From Homalodisca vitripennis (Eukaryota > Arthropoda > Insecta > Hemiptera > Cicadellidae), in contig NC_060215.1 of the NCBI RefSeq assembly GCF_021130785.1, forward strand, positions 64,794,501 to 64,858,500: a stretch of DNA of 64,000 bases. Direction: 5' to 3'. The notes beneath the pieces are model-generated. The model did not search any database and had not been told where the DNA came from. It saw nothing but the letters and a program-made list of their open reading frames with translations. The position numbers were made by a program, and so were the translations under genes. The stretch's first letter is position 1, and the number at the start of each line of letters is the position of its first letter. Below are positions 48,985 to 61,180 of the stretch, in pieces.

Positions 48985-49065
48985 TGGCCTCCGTTAAAAA
49001 TGCAGGGATCTAGACGCCTTATCATTGTGCGGCGAACCCTTTTAAAATACCGTGTGTCTGTTTTC
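48985..49065 (-). pseudogene. Possible C-terminal scrap of a Tc1/mariner-like transposase
   Basis: The minus strand reads RRTMIRRLDPCIFNGGHIFK, close in plan to the end of the transposase remnant at 27.43 kb (...CLKLNGGHIEHVN). At DNA level the plus strand GATGTGGCCTCCGTTAAAAA resembles ATATGGCCCCCGTTTAG at 27457. It is only about 25 codons long, and no terminal repeats were found around it. Confidence 0.3.
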
Positions 49066-49461
49066 TGGATTGTAACGTTGTAATTTTAAATCCTGGCTCT
49101 TAACTCATTTACAGTGTCTACAGGGTTGACATACACAAGTTATCCAAGTCATATCAATGACGAATCAGTATAATTGTATAAGTATTTCAGTAGACAATAT
49201 ATATATTTATGGAAATTAAAACTCATTAGTCTTGTAAATTTGGTTTAGTTGGAAAAAACCCATTATACTCAAGACATTTTCACTTCTAATAGTTATAAAG
49301 TATCAAAACCGAAAAGGCCAGATCCGTAGTTGATGATCTCGTGGTAGCAGTCAAAAACTGTTTTAACATGAAAAGGATGAAACTACTTCCGGTATAAATA
49401 CATTTAAAATTGTTGAATTACTAACATGGAACTGCAAAGTAAATCCTCGATTCCTTTTTTG
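49066..49461. other. AT-rich spacer
   Basis: Nothing is recognised. Confidence 0.4.
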
Positions 49462-49489
49462 AGGTGGTTCCATAGTTATGGAACCACCT
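49462..49489. repeat. Perfect 12-bp hairpin, 4-base loop
   Basis: AGGTGGTTCCAT pairs with ATGGAACCACCT across an AGTT loop. It would form a tight RNA hairpin on either strand. It is flanked by T-runs on both sides (CCTTTTTT before, TTTTT after). Confidence 0.85.
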
Positions 49490-51000
49490 TTTTCAATATC
49501 GCATCTTCAAATTCAGTTTTTACTATAAGGGTTAACCTGTTTTCTTGCGTAGTAGTCCCATCCATATTATTTCCTCAACTGTCACGTATTATTACCACAT
49601 ATTGAAATTAATTTCATACATGTCATAAAGAGTGTTTCCGTATGTCAGTTTAACTTTGAGATAAACTTATTAGTCATGGACTAAAACATTACCCATTTAT
49701 GTTCTATTTTGTGTTCTTGCGATTTTTACCATAAGTTTGCCTATCTATACACTCGTAATTCAATTAGTATAAATTTTCCAATATACAAAGGTGAGTCGCT
49801 CTGATAATAAAAGAATATGCTCCCAGGAATCGATTTTGGGATCCAGTTATTCGTAGTCTCAATTATTGGCACTTCTAAAAACGAAAATACAACAGCATCT
49901 CCAAACATTAATAACATGATTTGTCTATAAACAATTCTGCAGTTCTTACAACCATGAAACGACATCATTTGCTGACACCGCACCTTTGTGGTGGAATTAC
50001 TCTGCACAATGTAGGCTGGTTTCAAGTGTTTCAAGATTACGTTCCGCCTAACAGTTCAGGTGGAGTAGTTGAAATTAGTTTTGTAATGTTGGCAAGAAGC
50101 TCACAGTTTTTGGAAGGACGCTCAAACCTGAAGGAAGTAAGCAATGAATGGAAGGGGTTGATAGTGGAATAAGGAGAAGGTAATCGGCCCCTCCACCCCT
50201 GCATTTCCTCTCGCTCCAAAGTTCGTCGATCGAGTAGGTACAAAGCTAGATAAAGGCTGAATTAATTTTAAAATATATTTTTCCCTAGACTCTTATAATT
50301 GTATCCCTCATTTCTTTGGGATTGAAGGTTTTACAGCAAAATATGGAGTATTAACATAAAGAACCGATCCGGCTGGGAGGATGGATTGACCCCATTCCTT
50401 CCATTTGATACTGAACACAAAACGACACTCTAACTTATATGCTTGCTTAGTTTCAAGGTTATAAAACAAATAAATTGTATATTTATTTTAACAAAGACAT
50501 TCTGTGTTATTTTAAACTGGCGAGTATCCGTCAAGATCGTCAAAATCAAATATAAAAAATTAATACTATACATTTAAATATAAAAATCAACTTTAAGGTA
50601 TGCTTGTTACATTGTTCATTACATCACATACGTAGTGTAATTGATCTAAAATTTATATTTATTGATCTATAAGAACAATAACCATGTTGTACTGTAATTT
50701 CTATTTTTTACTTCTGCTAATGTTTTTATTTGCATTAGCTCTCCTCAAAGTTACATGAAGAATTTCATGGACACATGCTCGTCTTACTCATTGTAGGACG
50801 GTAAATTCGTACCATTTAAGTTTTTGCGCTCGAAATGTTTTTAACTAGAGGATATTGAATATTATTGATTTTATAAACGCAATATTTGTATCATTTTCTG
50901 TAGTAATAAGTCACCTATATAAGTCAAATAAGTCACCTATAAGAATGCGGACCATGCTTAAATTTTTTCTACGCAAACCTTCAGAAAACACAGACACACG

Positions 51001-51010
<10 letters not shown>
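49490..51010. other. Intron-like; nothing named
   Basis: A GC-richer patch at 50040-50235 has frames on both strands (68-83 codons) without a domain. The rest is AT-rich. Confidence 0.35.

Positions 51011-51088
<78 letters not shown>
51011..51088. repeat. (CA)39 microsatellite
   Basis: Uninterrupted CA dinucleotides, preceded by CACGCGCGCG and followed by TGTATGTATATATATA. It lies at the 3' side of the minus-strand Penelope-like copy. Confidence 0.98.
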
Positions 51089-51092
<4 letters not shown>

Positions 51093-51237
51093 TGTATATA
51101 TATATAGGTATAAAAGAAAACAAAACACGTTTCTTCAACTCAAAATGCTTAATATTTCGTTACTTTTCAGTAACATTATCAAAAGCTTGTAGGCTATAAC
51201 AAACATAACAAAATATAAACAAATATAAGAATGAAGG

Positions 51238-52870
51238 TTATAAAAACATTGCAAACAACAAAAGCATAAGGTATCGAAACAAGTAAATTAAACTTGTAAC
51301 CTTTCCTAAACACTGAGATAGATAAAATGTTTGAATAATAAATTTAAATTTACTTTGTCTCAAATTTAATCCAACTGGTGATTTTGATTGAAGAGCCATT
51401 ATGTATGCTTGTTCATATCTTCTTAATAATAATTTTGTGTATTCTTTATTGTCATAATTTTTAAACTTCTTCATGCCAATTAGAGAGAAACAATTTTCAA
51501 AGGTTTGGTTGTGTTGGACAGCGTGTGCAGATACGGGTCTAAGTAAATTTTGATGTCGAACATCGGCACGATGATTTTTCATCCTCAGTCCAAGTGACGT
51601 AGATGTTTCTCCAATGTAGTCTTTAGGGCAATATTGACAGGATAATTTATAGACTACATTTTCACTGTTACATGTGATGTCTTCTGCAATAGAATATTTT
51701 TTTCTGCGTAACGCAGCTTTTGAAACAGTTTGTAGATTGCATCATACTGCATATTCCACAGCGTGGTTTATTGCATGGATGGCATTTGTGTTTGAAATTT
51801 TGACTGTTGTCTTTATCTTTAATATATTTTGGATGAACTAATAGACTTTTCAAATTTGGTGGTCTTTTGAAAATAATTCTAGGGGGATTTATTAAAAAGA
51901 TTCTTTGTTTCTGGAGATTGTTCCTATATTTTGTAGGAGGTCTTTATAATCCCATTTGCTCTATGTAATGCAGGATGGTACTGAGTTACAAATTTGGCAT
52001 ATTTTTCCACAACACTTAAAACATGATTTGTGTTTTTAGGCTTAGCTATTTCACTGTTAATCAATTTTGCAGGATATCCTCTGTTAATTAATGAATTTGA
52101 TAATGTTATTACATAATTTTGGAAGTTATTGTCATCTGTACATAGATTCTTAGCTCTTAGAGCAGGACCCTTGGGTATAGATTTCTTTACATACTGTGGA
52201 TGGCAGCTATCATAATGTAAATGTTGTATACTATTTGTGTCCTTGACATGAGTTTTAGTTTTAAAACGACCGCTATTTAATAAAACGTCTACATTAAGAA
52301 AGGTCACAGAATTTGGTAATATTTTCTAGGTGAAATTTAGTGATGAAAAATCATTTAATTCTTCTAGGAATTGTTTTAAATTTTCCATTCCATTATTCCA
52401 ACACAAGAAATATATCATCAATATAACGAAACCAAGCCAAGGGTTGAAAGTGTTGGGTTGATAAAACGTTTTTCTCGAGTAACCCCATAAAAAGATTGGC
52501 GTATGAAGGAGCCATTTTTGTCCCCATCGCTGTGCCCTTTATTTGAAGAAATTTTTTGTATAGAAACTTAGAATTGTTCATAGTCAAGATCATAGTAATT
52601 AAATGAGTGATAAAATTAGAGGTGGGTAAAGTGTTTTTCGGTCTTTCATCTAAAAATGTCCCAATTGCTTCGACGCCCTCATCATGTGGAATATTGGTGT
52701 AGAGTGATTCTACGTCAACTGTAGCTAATATTACTTCACCAGATAATGGTTGAGGAATTTCCGATAGTCTTTCTAAGAAATGATTAGTAATAAACTTAAA
52801 ATATATATCAACAGACGTAACTGTTTTCAGGCAAGTTTCTCTCAGAGTTTTTCAAATGGTTTGATCAATA
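51238..52870 (-). pseudogene. Second Penelope-like retroelement, RT + GIY-YIG, 5'-truncated
   Basis: Minus-strand remnant read from about 52870 to 51238. In order: RT motif A (ATVDVESLYTNIPHDEG) near 52690-52740; LQIKGTAMGTKMAPSYANLF near 52490-52560; the catalytic YIDDIF intact near 52415-52435; HYDSCHPQYVKKSIPKGPAL near 52165-52225; a Cys-rich block KCHPCNKPRCGICSMM near 51740-51790; the GIY-YIG start NVVYKLSCQYCPKDYIGETS near 51620-51660; then MKNHRADVRHQ and a C-terminal tail to 51238. Frame breaks occur near 52.35, 51.9 and 51.66 kb. The ILPADKG block present in the 2.9-4.6 kb copy is missing, so the truncation point differs. Intact YIDD suggests a younger copy, but it is not functional. 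Confidence 0.92.
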
Positions 52871-55790
52871 ATCTTTCTACAGTACACTCATTTATAAATT
52901 AAAGTTCAATTTTAGTTTAGGAGTAATTTACTTAAAATTGCACTGAAAATGTCAAGTCCACATCCAATTGAGGATGAGGAATATCAATATTAAATTAAAA
53001 ACTTAATTTGTGTCATTGAGCTATTTATTTTATGCCATTATTATTAGCATGGCAAAAATAATTCTCAACTTAGTTTTGCGAACTGAGAGAGGAAAAGCTG
53101 CAAATACTTATTGAGAATGTTTTTGAAGGATAAAATAGATACCAAATATACTTCTAGAGAATGGCAGTTCGTTATAAGTCAAGTTCGGAAACAAGGGATG
53201 AACGATGTGCCTTGTACTTGTTACGATCACGTATTGTAGCGATACTTGTGCAACTGCAAAGTATCGGTTTTATTTTTCAGAAGAAATGTAATAATGAATT
53301 ATAGGTTAAAATGTTCTTCCCACTGCTTTCAGCGAAAAACACAATGAGTGTTCGTTATAACTTGTTTATAATGAGGCACTCAGTTTAGTTTTGCAAGGTG
53401 GTCATAAATAGCTTGTCCAATATCAGCTTTTAGTATAACGTTTCAAAGCTTTCAAACAAACTTTTAGCAATCTTATATAATATAAAACAAACTGTCATTA
53501 AATGTACTATTAAAGTGGCACTATTAGTCTTTTTAAATTTAATCTGTTTGCCATATAAGATTTACACTTCAACTTTTACAAATAAATGTTGCCAGGTATG
53601 GAGCTCAACTACGTTCATGACTAAATCATTTACAGATTGATTTATCGCTTTTGGTTTAGAATTTTATTGCTAGAAAAGATTTAGCTCACTAGATGGGTGT
53701 GGAAAATTTAAACGTATTTAAACCTTGGAAGTCTCAAGCAAAGGCTAAAGTTATGGAGGACATGATTTTTATTCGACGTTTCACACTGAAAGTTCAAAAT
53801 TACAATTTTTAATTTTTTAAGTAATTACATTACAATTTAATTACTATACATGCATCGCTTTCTTCAGTGCACGTGAGGGTAGACATTGCACTTGGAATCT
53901 TGGTTCGAGATTCTTTATAGTTTATGTATATTCGAATTAATTATTTCTCGAAAAGAAAAAGACAATAGGAATGTGACACTAGGATGTCTGGTGCTGAATG
54001 TAGTAGCCACGTCTCAGCTTGTACGGATACGGATTTGCCAACAATTTGCCAACGTGGTGGCACTCATAAGTCATGATGCTTTTGTGTCACGATGGTTGGG
54101 GCTTTTTCTGATTCTGGCTACAGCCGAATACATCGTGGCACAAGAACGTATTCTTGAATACATTAATTGCTACACAAATTAGTAACAAGCGAGTAATAAG
54201 TAAGTACTTCATACTTATATTCTGTAAAATAGGCGTAAAAGTATAGTTTTAACTTAGCTTTTAAAAGTGGTTTGCATACTTTTAACAAGGCCAAAAGCAA
54301 TGAGAGAACCAGGCATAGATTGTAACTAAGTACTTTGCCTTGGATATACAATGTTGAATCCAATAAACCGATACGAAGGACGTAACGATGTATTTACAGA
54401 ACTGCTGTAACGCTTTCCCGGATTAGTGAAATTGATGTAGGATCTTACCATTAAGAGTTATCGCACATAGGACAGACAGAAAAACGTGTCGGGTCCTAAA
54501 TATCTTCTGATATCTGACGGCGAGTGTATTACACACATGTGGAAAATAGAACACCAAGTAGTGCTCATGTGTTGAGTCGATTGCTTGCTGCAAAGGGACC
54601 AAATAATAACGTGTTAACCATCTATTGAAGCTGGCTTGCTCTTTTTCAGAAGTACAATTTGAGCGTAATAGCATAATCGTCTCTTGGTTCTCTTATACTA
54701 GGCGCGAGATCTGGTCATCCCACAAGGCGTAGTTAGATCTACGAGTCTGGTGATTCTGGTGAGTCTAAATTCTCGGCTGCTTGTGTAATCACGACAAAGG
54801 TTCTTCGTGAAAGCCATTCCAGTAGGAGAATAAAATAATAAAAAAATAAACAGATCAGCATTAGCTGTTCGGGGCAGGAATCCATGAAAATCTCACACTT
54901 GTAGGAATCAGGTGAAATAAACGGGGTGAATTAAAGTACTCACCCGTATCTCTCAAGTTTGTGCTGGTGGTAATATGAATTTATACGTTTTTGATGGAGA
55001 GGAAAGTAGTGAGCCCAATGGGTTGAGATTCGTCCGTAAATCAGGTAGGCGCGATCTCGTCTGATTATTTTACAAAGTTAAAACACCTTGGCTAGAAAAT
55101 TTACTTTTACAACCTATTTGCCTATCTATATACGTTTGGTTTTAGAAAACCCAAGCAATTAAGAACTTTTTGGTCAGTTAAAAGAAGTATAAATTAATAA
55201 GTATAAATAAAGTATAATTATTTTTGTTTTAATATAGTTGGTATACCAAATCACAATAAGACCGTTTGCTTTTTGGATTTATTGAATTTCCTGGAGAAAT
55301 TACAATTCACATTCACAAAATGTGTATTAGCTTTGTGAGATGCTGCTCACAATATCAACCAAAGACCCTGGATCCGTTCTGTTTTGACAATGGTCCGAAT
55401 TACCATGAAACTTTTGACTGAATTTTATTTGTAGTTTCAGATAAAGTAATAAATATTTATGCGTATTTTAATGAACATTCGTTTAGCCTTGCAGACATCT
55501 CAGGTCTAAGTCGGTAGCTTGGATGATTGTTTGCTAAGTGGTGGTCACAAGATCTTCGTGAAGATTTCAGACTTTGATTTTTACATACATACAGGGTTCA
55601 TACCTGTTAACCAGAGTCAATATGTAATTAATAAGGCTTTAACATTACATTAACATTACATGACTTTCAGCAATCAGTTTGTTTATGCCCGACACGGTTT
55701 ATTCCTCATCCACAAATGAAAATTATATCGAACTTTCCTATACTTAGGATATTAAAAAAGTCAATAACTCGGTTGAGGGAATTACACGGT
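52871..55790. other. Intron-like; nothing named
   Basis: Frames at 53886-54182 plus and 54423-54674 minus show partly normal residue use but no domain or splice pair that I trust. A GC-richer patch at 54695-54775 is unassigned. Confidence 0.35.
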
Positions 55791-55799
55791 ACAGAGAAC

Positions 55800-55975
55800 A
55801 TCCAGGCATCAGATCATAACGTGAAGGAGGAGAGCAAAACGCATCGATCGAAGCTTCTTACAGACCTCGTCCACATGACGTTCCACATGAGATGACATCA
55901 ACACGAGACCTAAATATCTGAACGATAAAACCTACTCTACCGTACCACCATCAAGATGGATTCTATTTCATAATT
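55800..55975 (-). pseudogene. Non-LTR reverse transcriptase C-terminal fragment
   Basis: The minus strand reads FRYLGLVLMSSHVERHVDEV then CKKLRSMRFALL (about 55926-55830). YLGL-hD--L-W--H---VCKKL is the block after the RT catalytic domain in jockey/CR1-type LINEs. A stop lies just upstream and the frame dissolves downstream. It could come from the same family as the 37.8 kb fragment, but the two do not overlap, so this is untested. Confidence 0.65.
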
Positions 55976-58900
55976 GGTTATTGTGGTTTGTATGTATTTC
56001 AACCTAAATTACATCAGTGTTATGATTAAATGTTGAAAGAGTTTATGTTAAGTCGCCTTTTACTTTTAACCCTTGTGTTGGTTTTTACAATTGCTCAACG
56101 TTCTGATTTATAAACAAATGAGGTTTATAAAAATGTGATTTATAAACACATGCTTGCTATATTGTCTGCAAGCATGAATGTATTATGTTATGTGTTGGGA
56201 AAAATCATAATTTTAAATAATTTCTTAAGAGTGGATTCTTGAATCATACCATAATTATATTTTGTGAAGTTATTATTAAAAGGTGAATACAAAGTGCTAC
56301 TGTATGTACTGACATGAAGGAATAACACTCTACTGGTTCTGATACAGATTTCTAAAAGAATTCTAATACAGGTGCAATACAGCCACGCAACATGTTTTCC
56401 CCCAATTTTAAGAGAAAATTCGCGTAGTTTATTTGGGATCATAAAATGTGAATTATAACGTGAATTATCTCATATAATATACGAGATAAGTTGTTATAAT
56501 GCATTAGGATATGCGGACGTTGCCATTACTTTAATTTTACTTTGAATTGCTAACCTTTGAATAGATAACTCTCGTTGAAATTTAGAAAACGTTGTTAGAG
56601 ATTTTTAAAAAGCTTTTAAAATGCCTTTGGAAAAGGGTAAAAGTAAAAAATTGGATCTACATTTTAAGACGAATGTGAATTTCCTGTTCTGGTCATTTTG
56701 AGGGTTTGAGAAGAGTACTGATTTGAAAAACACATATATGTGTGTCAATACTACGTTAGAGCGTAGAAACGTGCTTTACCTAAATTTCAGTTAAATCTTA
56801 AAGGCATACAGGATTTTAAGAAGCACTACGCTCAGCAGAAAAGTTTGCTAATACTAGCAAAATGCACTGCGCTTCGAAAGTCTCACCATAGCCTGCACAG
56901 CCACTTATTATGTAAGATAATCATAATATTCTACTGTGTTTTGGTAAAAAAAGGTGTGGAATAGTGTTAATATAAATAAATGACAATACAGAATGTTGGC
57001 ATCCGTTGTGACATATAAAAACGAATACATTTGTATTTTTAATCTGCTTTGTGAAAAAATTGATCTGAATCTGTAAATACATACCAATATCTATTTTATA
57101 TTATTTTTATTGAGTAGGAGTATTTAGATTTGATTTTATAAATGTCACTATATATTTCAATTATCTTACTTTGTAGAAGTTTATTGGATAAAATTAATGG
57201 TTTCAAAAGACATAACTTCTTATCTAACATAAACTTTCTAAACGCGAACAAACCTTCTGTGAGACAGGATGAAGTGCACAAGCAGAACTTTATTATTTGT
57301 GAAGTAAGGAAGGAATAAGAAAGGACAAATAGCTGAAAACCCACGAAAATATATGTCAACATTGAGCGATATTTCGGTTATTACCGTGACAAGGCGCTTC
57401 GGTAGGTGCTTTCTGTATGAAGCGTATTTATACAATCCAACATTAACTGTAAAGATAATATGATCATATCTATACATTTGGATCAATAATTTTATTATTA
57501 TCAATATAGTTAATGTAGTGTGCTGCAAATTATGTGAACTGAGGAATAAGAATACAATCTAGGATAAGAAGTAGTAGATATTTGTGTAAAGGCCCCTACA
57601 ACCCACATCAGGATCTTATAACAGCAGATTAATGCTTAGAAGGGCTTCACATTGAAGGTCGGTGGATGAGAATATATATGAATATGTTATTTTTATCACG
57701 TATATTTTATGCGTTTAACTTCCATATTACGTGGTTAAGGTGATACATTTTTTAACGTACAGTTTTACCCTAATTTCGTTCCCTTCCCGAATGGGCGTCA
57801 AAAAGTACGTGTCAAGTGTAGCTCATCGTCTAGGTATAGCTGATCACACATCGATCCACTGCCGCTGCTCTTGCCTCTTGCCCTCTCGTTCGCCTTTGTA
57901 CTCTTTACAATAACAATACAGCCATTTAGCGTTTATTACTTTCTCAAGTGTTAAATTATATCGCTAGTAAGTGCAGGATCAGTTAGTAGGATTTATGAAT
58001 ATTTTATTACAGAATTACTAAAACTTTAAAAAGATTATTGGCCAATTATTCGTGTTTTAAAAGTTCTGAATTTGTATGTACTTTTGAGAAAATATAATCT
58101 CACCCCAAAAATCAAACATGGAAATAACAATTTTTACTACTTAAAGTTTTCCAACTAGACATATTTTACGGTGCCATGTACAAGCTAATGAATAAATTTA
58201 TCTTTAGGTATTACGTGTATTTAATAGACGTAACAAATAATGTATTTAACTGACAACTCAATCTTAATAATTCGAAAAAATTAAACGATTAAACAAAACC
58301 ACAAGATTAAATAAATATGAGTAGATTTTTTATCGCTGCAAAAAGATTCTATAAGACTATGAATAAAATCTAGAATAGTAAAGATAAAATTAAGATCTTC
58401 TTAAACAAACAACCTTTCAGAACTCACATTTTATACATTCTCCAAATACTCCATAATATTATGAGACGTCTTGAGTGAGCGTAAATATAATTAGTTACAG
58501 TTCGACTGAGAGACCAGCAAGCTACAAACTTTCTTTACGCCTGACCATCAACTTCTTCATTTTATTTTAACAACCTATAGTTTCTACAAACTTTAAGGTA
58601 CTTCCATGCTAACCCATGGCTAACTCTTTGACAATCCCTTTTTCATTAGATTTTTAGAAAAATATTTTCTGATCACATCCCCACGCTACTCATCTTGAAG
58701 TTTTCAGAAATATTTAGTGGGATGTACTGATTTAGAAGTTTATTACTGCGGAGATAGTCTTTGTTTTATTAGTTTTTTTATCACTGTTATCCAGCCTACA
58801 AAAACAACTACTTGAAGGAGGATACAGTAAGATATCAAAGAAGGAAAAATATCCTTATTCGTTTCGTATTCAACTTGATAAAGAAAGTATGATCACGTAC

Positions 58901-60283
58901 CTTCTTGACGAATTACTCCGCTACTAAACGCTTCCAGTGGAAATAGTAAACATAATTTTCATACATTTCACGGTTCCTTTTGATCTCAAATAAGGGATCT
59001 TCACGCTTCACGCTTTAGGCTCATATACCGGGAGTAGATCTCTCAGGGCAGCATCCGTTCAATCAAATAGATTCAGTTACCCATCCTGAAATGTCTTACT
59101 TTGGTACAACATTTATAGCAGCTCTTGGACATATAAAAACAGATCTAAAGACTGATCAAAAATAGGGAAAAAGCCTGTTAAACAATATCAGTATTGAATG
59201 TGTTCGGTTTTTATTTCTACGAGGTCTATGCTAGTTTTTACTTGTCTTCTCAACTTAATATTATGCAGTTTTTATTTTCGAATGAGTTTTATTGTTGTTT
59301 TTGTTATAAGCTTATTTTAATGTTTATTCCTTGTTAGTTAATGTGCGTGAGTTATTATGAGAAACATTTAAACCGATTAACAACTCTCGAAATAATCTGT
59401 TTTCAATCTGGCTTCGCTTTATATACAGTTTGTTTTTCATAAGGACTCATAGTGAAACATTTCATCATGAATTTTGAGATGATGTTATACTACACTTCCT
59501 GGGGAATTTGTTTTATAAAACTTTTACTTTCTGGGTAGTAAATCGTTGATTGAGTCCAGTTAAAAAACTATATAACTCATTAAAAGACGTGAGTAGCTCA
59601 AAAATACTCATATAAAATTTTAACCCCTAACACTAATATAAAAAATACCTAAACGCATTTCTTTTTGTGCTAAATATCCGTCCCTTAAAAAATCGTATAT
59701 GATAAACTACGGTAATAAGTTGACTGTTAGGTAAAAAAGTTAGGGTATCACAGTTACTATCTATATTTTTATGAATTAATGCTAGTTCGTTGCACTAATT
59801 TGATAAACATTTTATTTTTAATCATAAACTTTTAAACTGAACATGTTCTTGCATATTAAATTTAAAATGCTTTGATACGATATGGTAATAAGAGTTTTCA
59901 GATGGTCTATATGCAGGTACCAGGAAAATAGGGATTTCTGACTTCGAGCTAATCGAAAGACCTACTACAAGATATGCTATGGCAAATATTGTGAATATTA
60001 ATTATTGGGAATAAACTGTGATAAATTCGGGAGACAGTCAATCTTTGGAAGTTTTTAGAAACCTCAGGAAATATTAAGTTTTATGTCAGCTCACTATAAG
60101 ACGCTCTTCGCTACTATGGTGTTTTGATGAACCGAGGAAATGTTGTCTCGTGCCCATCCTGGATATTTAATCTGTGGATAATTTAATACATAGTAACAAT
60201 ATCCGTCCTCACACTTGGTTCCTCTCCAGTCCTTCTTCTATGACTTGGTGTACTCTGTAGGGCTGCTTTATCATCTTGGTTGA
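55976..60283. other. AT-rich, intron-like; nothing recognised
   Basis: Short frames at 56188-56442, 57096-57528 and 57731-57913 have no support. No repeat family of the window recurs here. Confidence 0.45.
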
Positions 60284-60487
60284 GTGAGAGATACCCTAGT
60301 AAGCCTCGGGAATTCAGCGGGAGCTATAATTGGCTGGGCAATTTCAGACAATATGACTAGTGACTTGGGAGGCATCATGCTACCGAAAGCTATTACTCTG
60401 GTAAGGCAGAACTTAGAACAACCAGGCTGGATTGGAGTGCGTGACGGTACTAAAAAAGAACTACTGTATTGCTTGTGGGGAATTTAG
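60284..60487 (+). other. ORF of 67 codons, unknown
   Basis: It has near-normal GC and residue use (SLGNSAGAIIGWAISDNMTS) and a donor-like CTCTG|GTAAGG inside. I see no acceptor of quality and no family. It may be a transposon scrap. The frame at 60662-60853 just downstream is also unassigned. Confidence 0.2.
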
Positions 60488-61126
60488 GAATTCAAACACG
60501 GTTATGGATTAAACAGCCAATAGTAATTGGTTCCATCTGACCTCCGCAATCTCACCTTAAATATCATACAATTCTATATGCCTGTAAGTTTAGCAGTTGA
60601 TGATTGTGGATACCTGTTGTGGATCAATTTCTTCTTATTCGGTTTCTAAAGAAGTACAATATTGGGAACGTGGTTTTCAGGCTATGCTTGGGGCTTGCTA
60701 ATCCTCCACAATCCAATATTTGGGTTTGACAGATCTGTACTTTGCCCCCGTAGTAAGATGTTAAATGTGTGGTATTCATTTGCTATTACATTACATCAGC
60801 CGTACAAATTTTCTGTCCGGAAACTTCTGAACTGTTTTAATTTAAGTGCTTGACCACAGTGTGTAGGAAGTTGCGTTGTGTTAAAGTTTAATTGATATTT
60901 AATTTAAAATAATATAGTTATTTTAAATATATCATTTACATAAGTTTAGAAATTTTCTCACTGTTAATATGAGCCAGGATAAAGTGACTATAGATAGTGC
61001 CTAAATTTTAGTAGTTAGGATGTATTTTAGTAATACTATATTATTATTAGATTTAAATAGTTTTTTTTTTTTGAGTCAATAATAAATATATAATTTGTAG
61101 CCAAAATAACGTGTTTATGTTTGTAG
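60488..61126. other. Intron-like spacer left of the 61.1 kb exon
   Basis: Nothing recognised; it ends in TTATGTTTGTAG at the exon boundary. Confidence 0.4.
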
Positions 61127-61180
61127 GTGAAGGGAGCTGACAACCTCCGTCAGGGGGACAAGCTGGAGGGCATCCTCAAG
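61127..61180 (+). CDS. Internal exon (54 bp), probably same gene as 47506
   Basis: Bounded by TTTGTAG on the left and GTATAC on the right, in phase 0 at both ends. It encodes VKGADNLRQGDKLEGILK. GC content is far above the flanking intron-like DNA and codon use looks protein-like. Joined after 47506-47595 it keeps the frame and continues a charged, Leu-spaced pattern. The 13.5-kb gap would be a single intron unless an exon was missed. Gene not identified. Confidence 0.7.

Noticed and set aside
50855..51199. Frames of 114 (plus) and 75 (minus) codons over the (CA)n tract
   Set aside because: They consist mainly of His-Thr or Cys-Val repeats encoded by the microsatellite.
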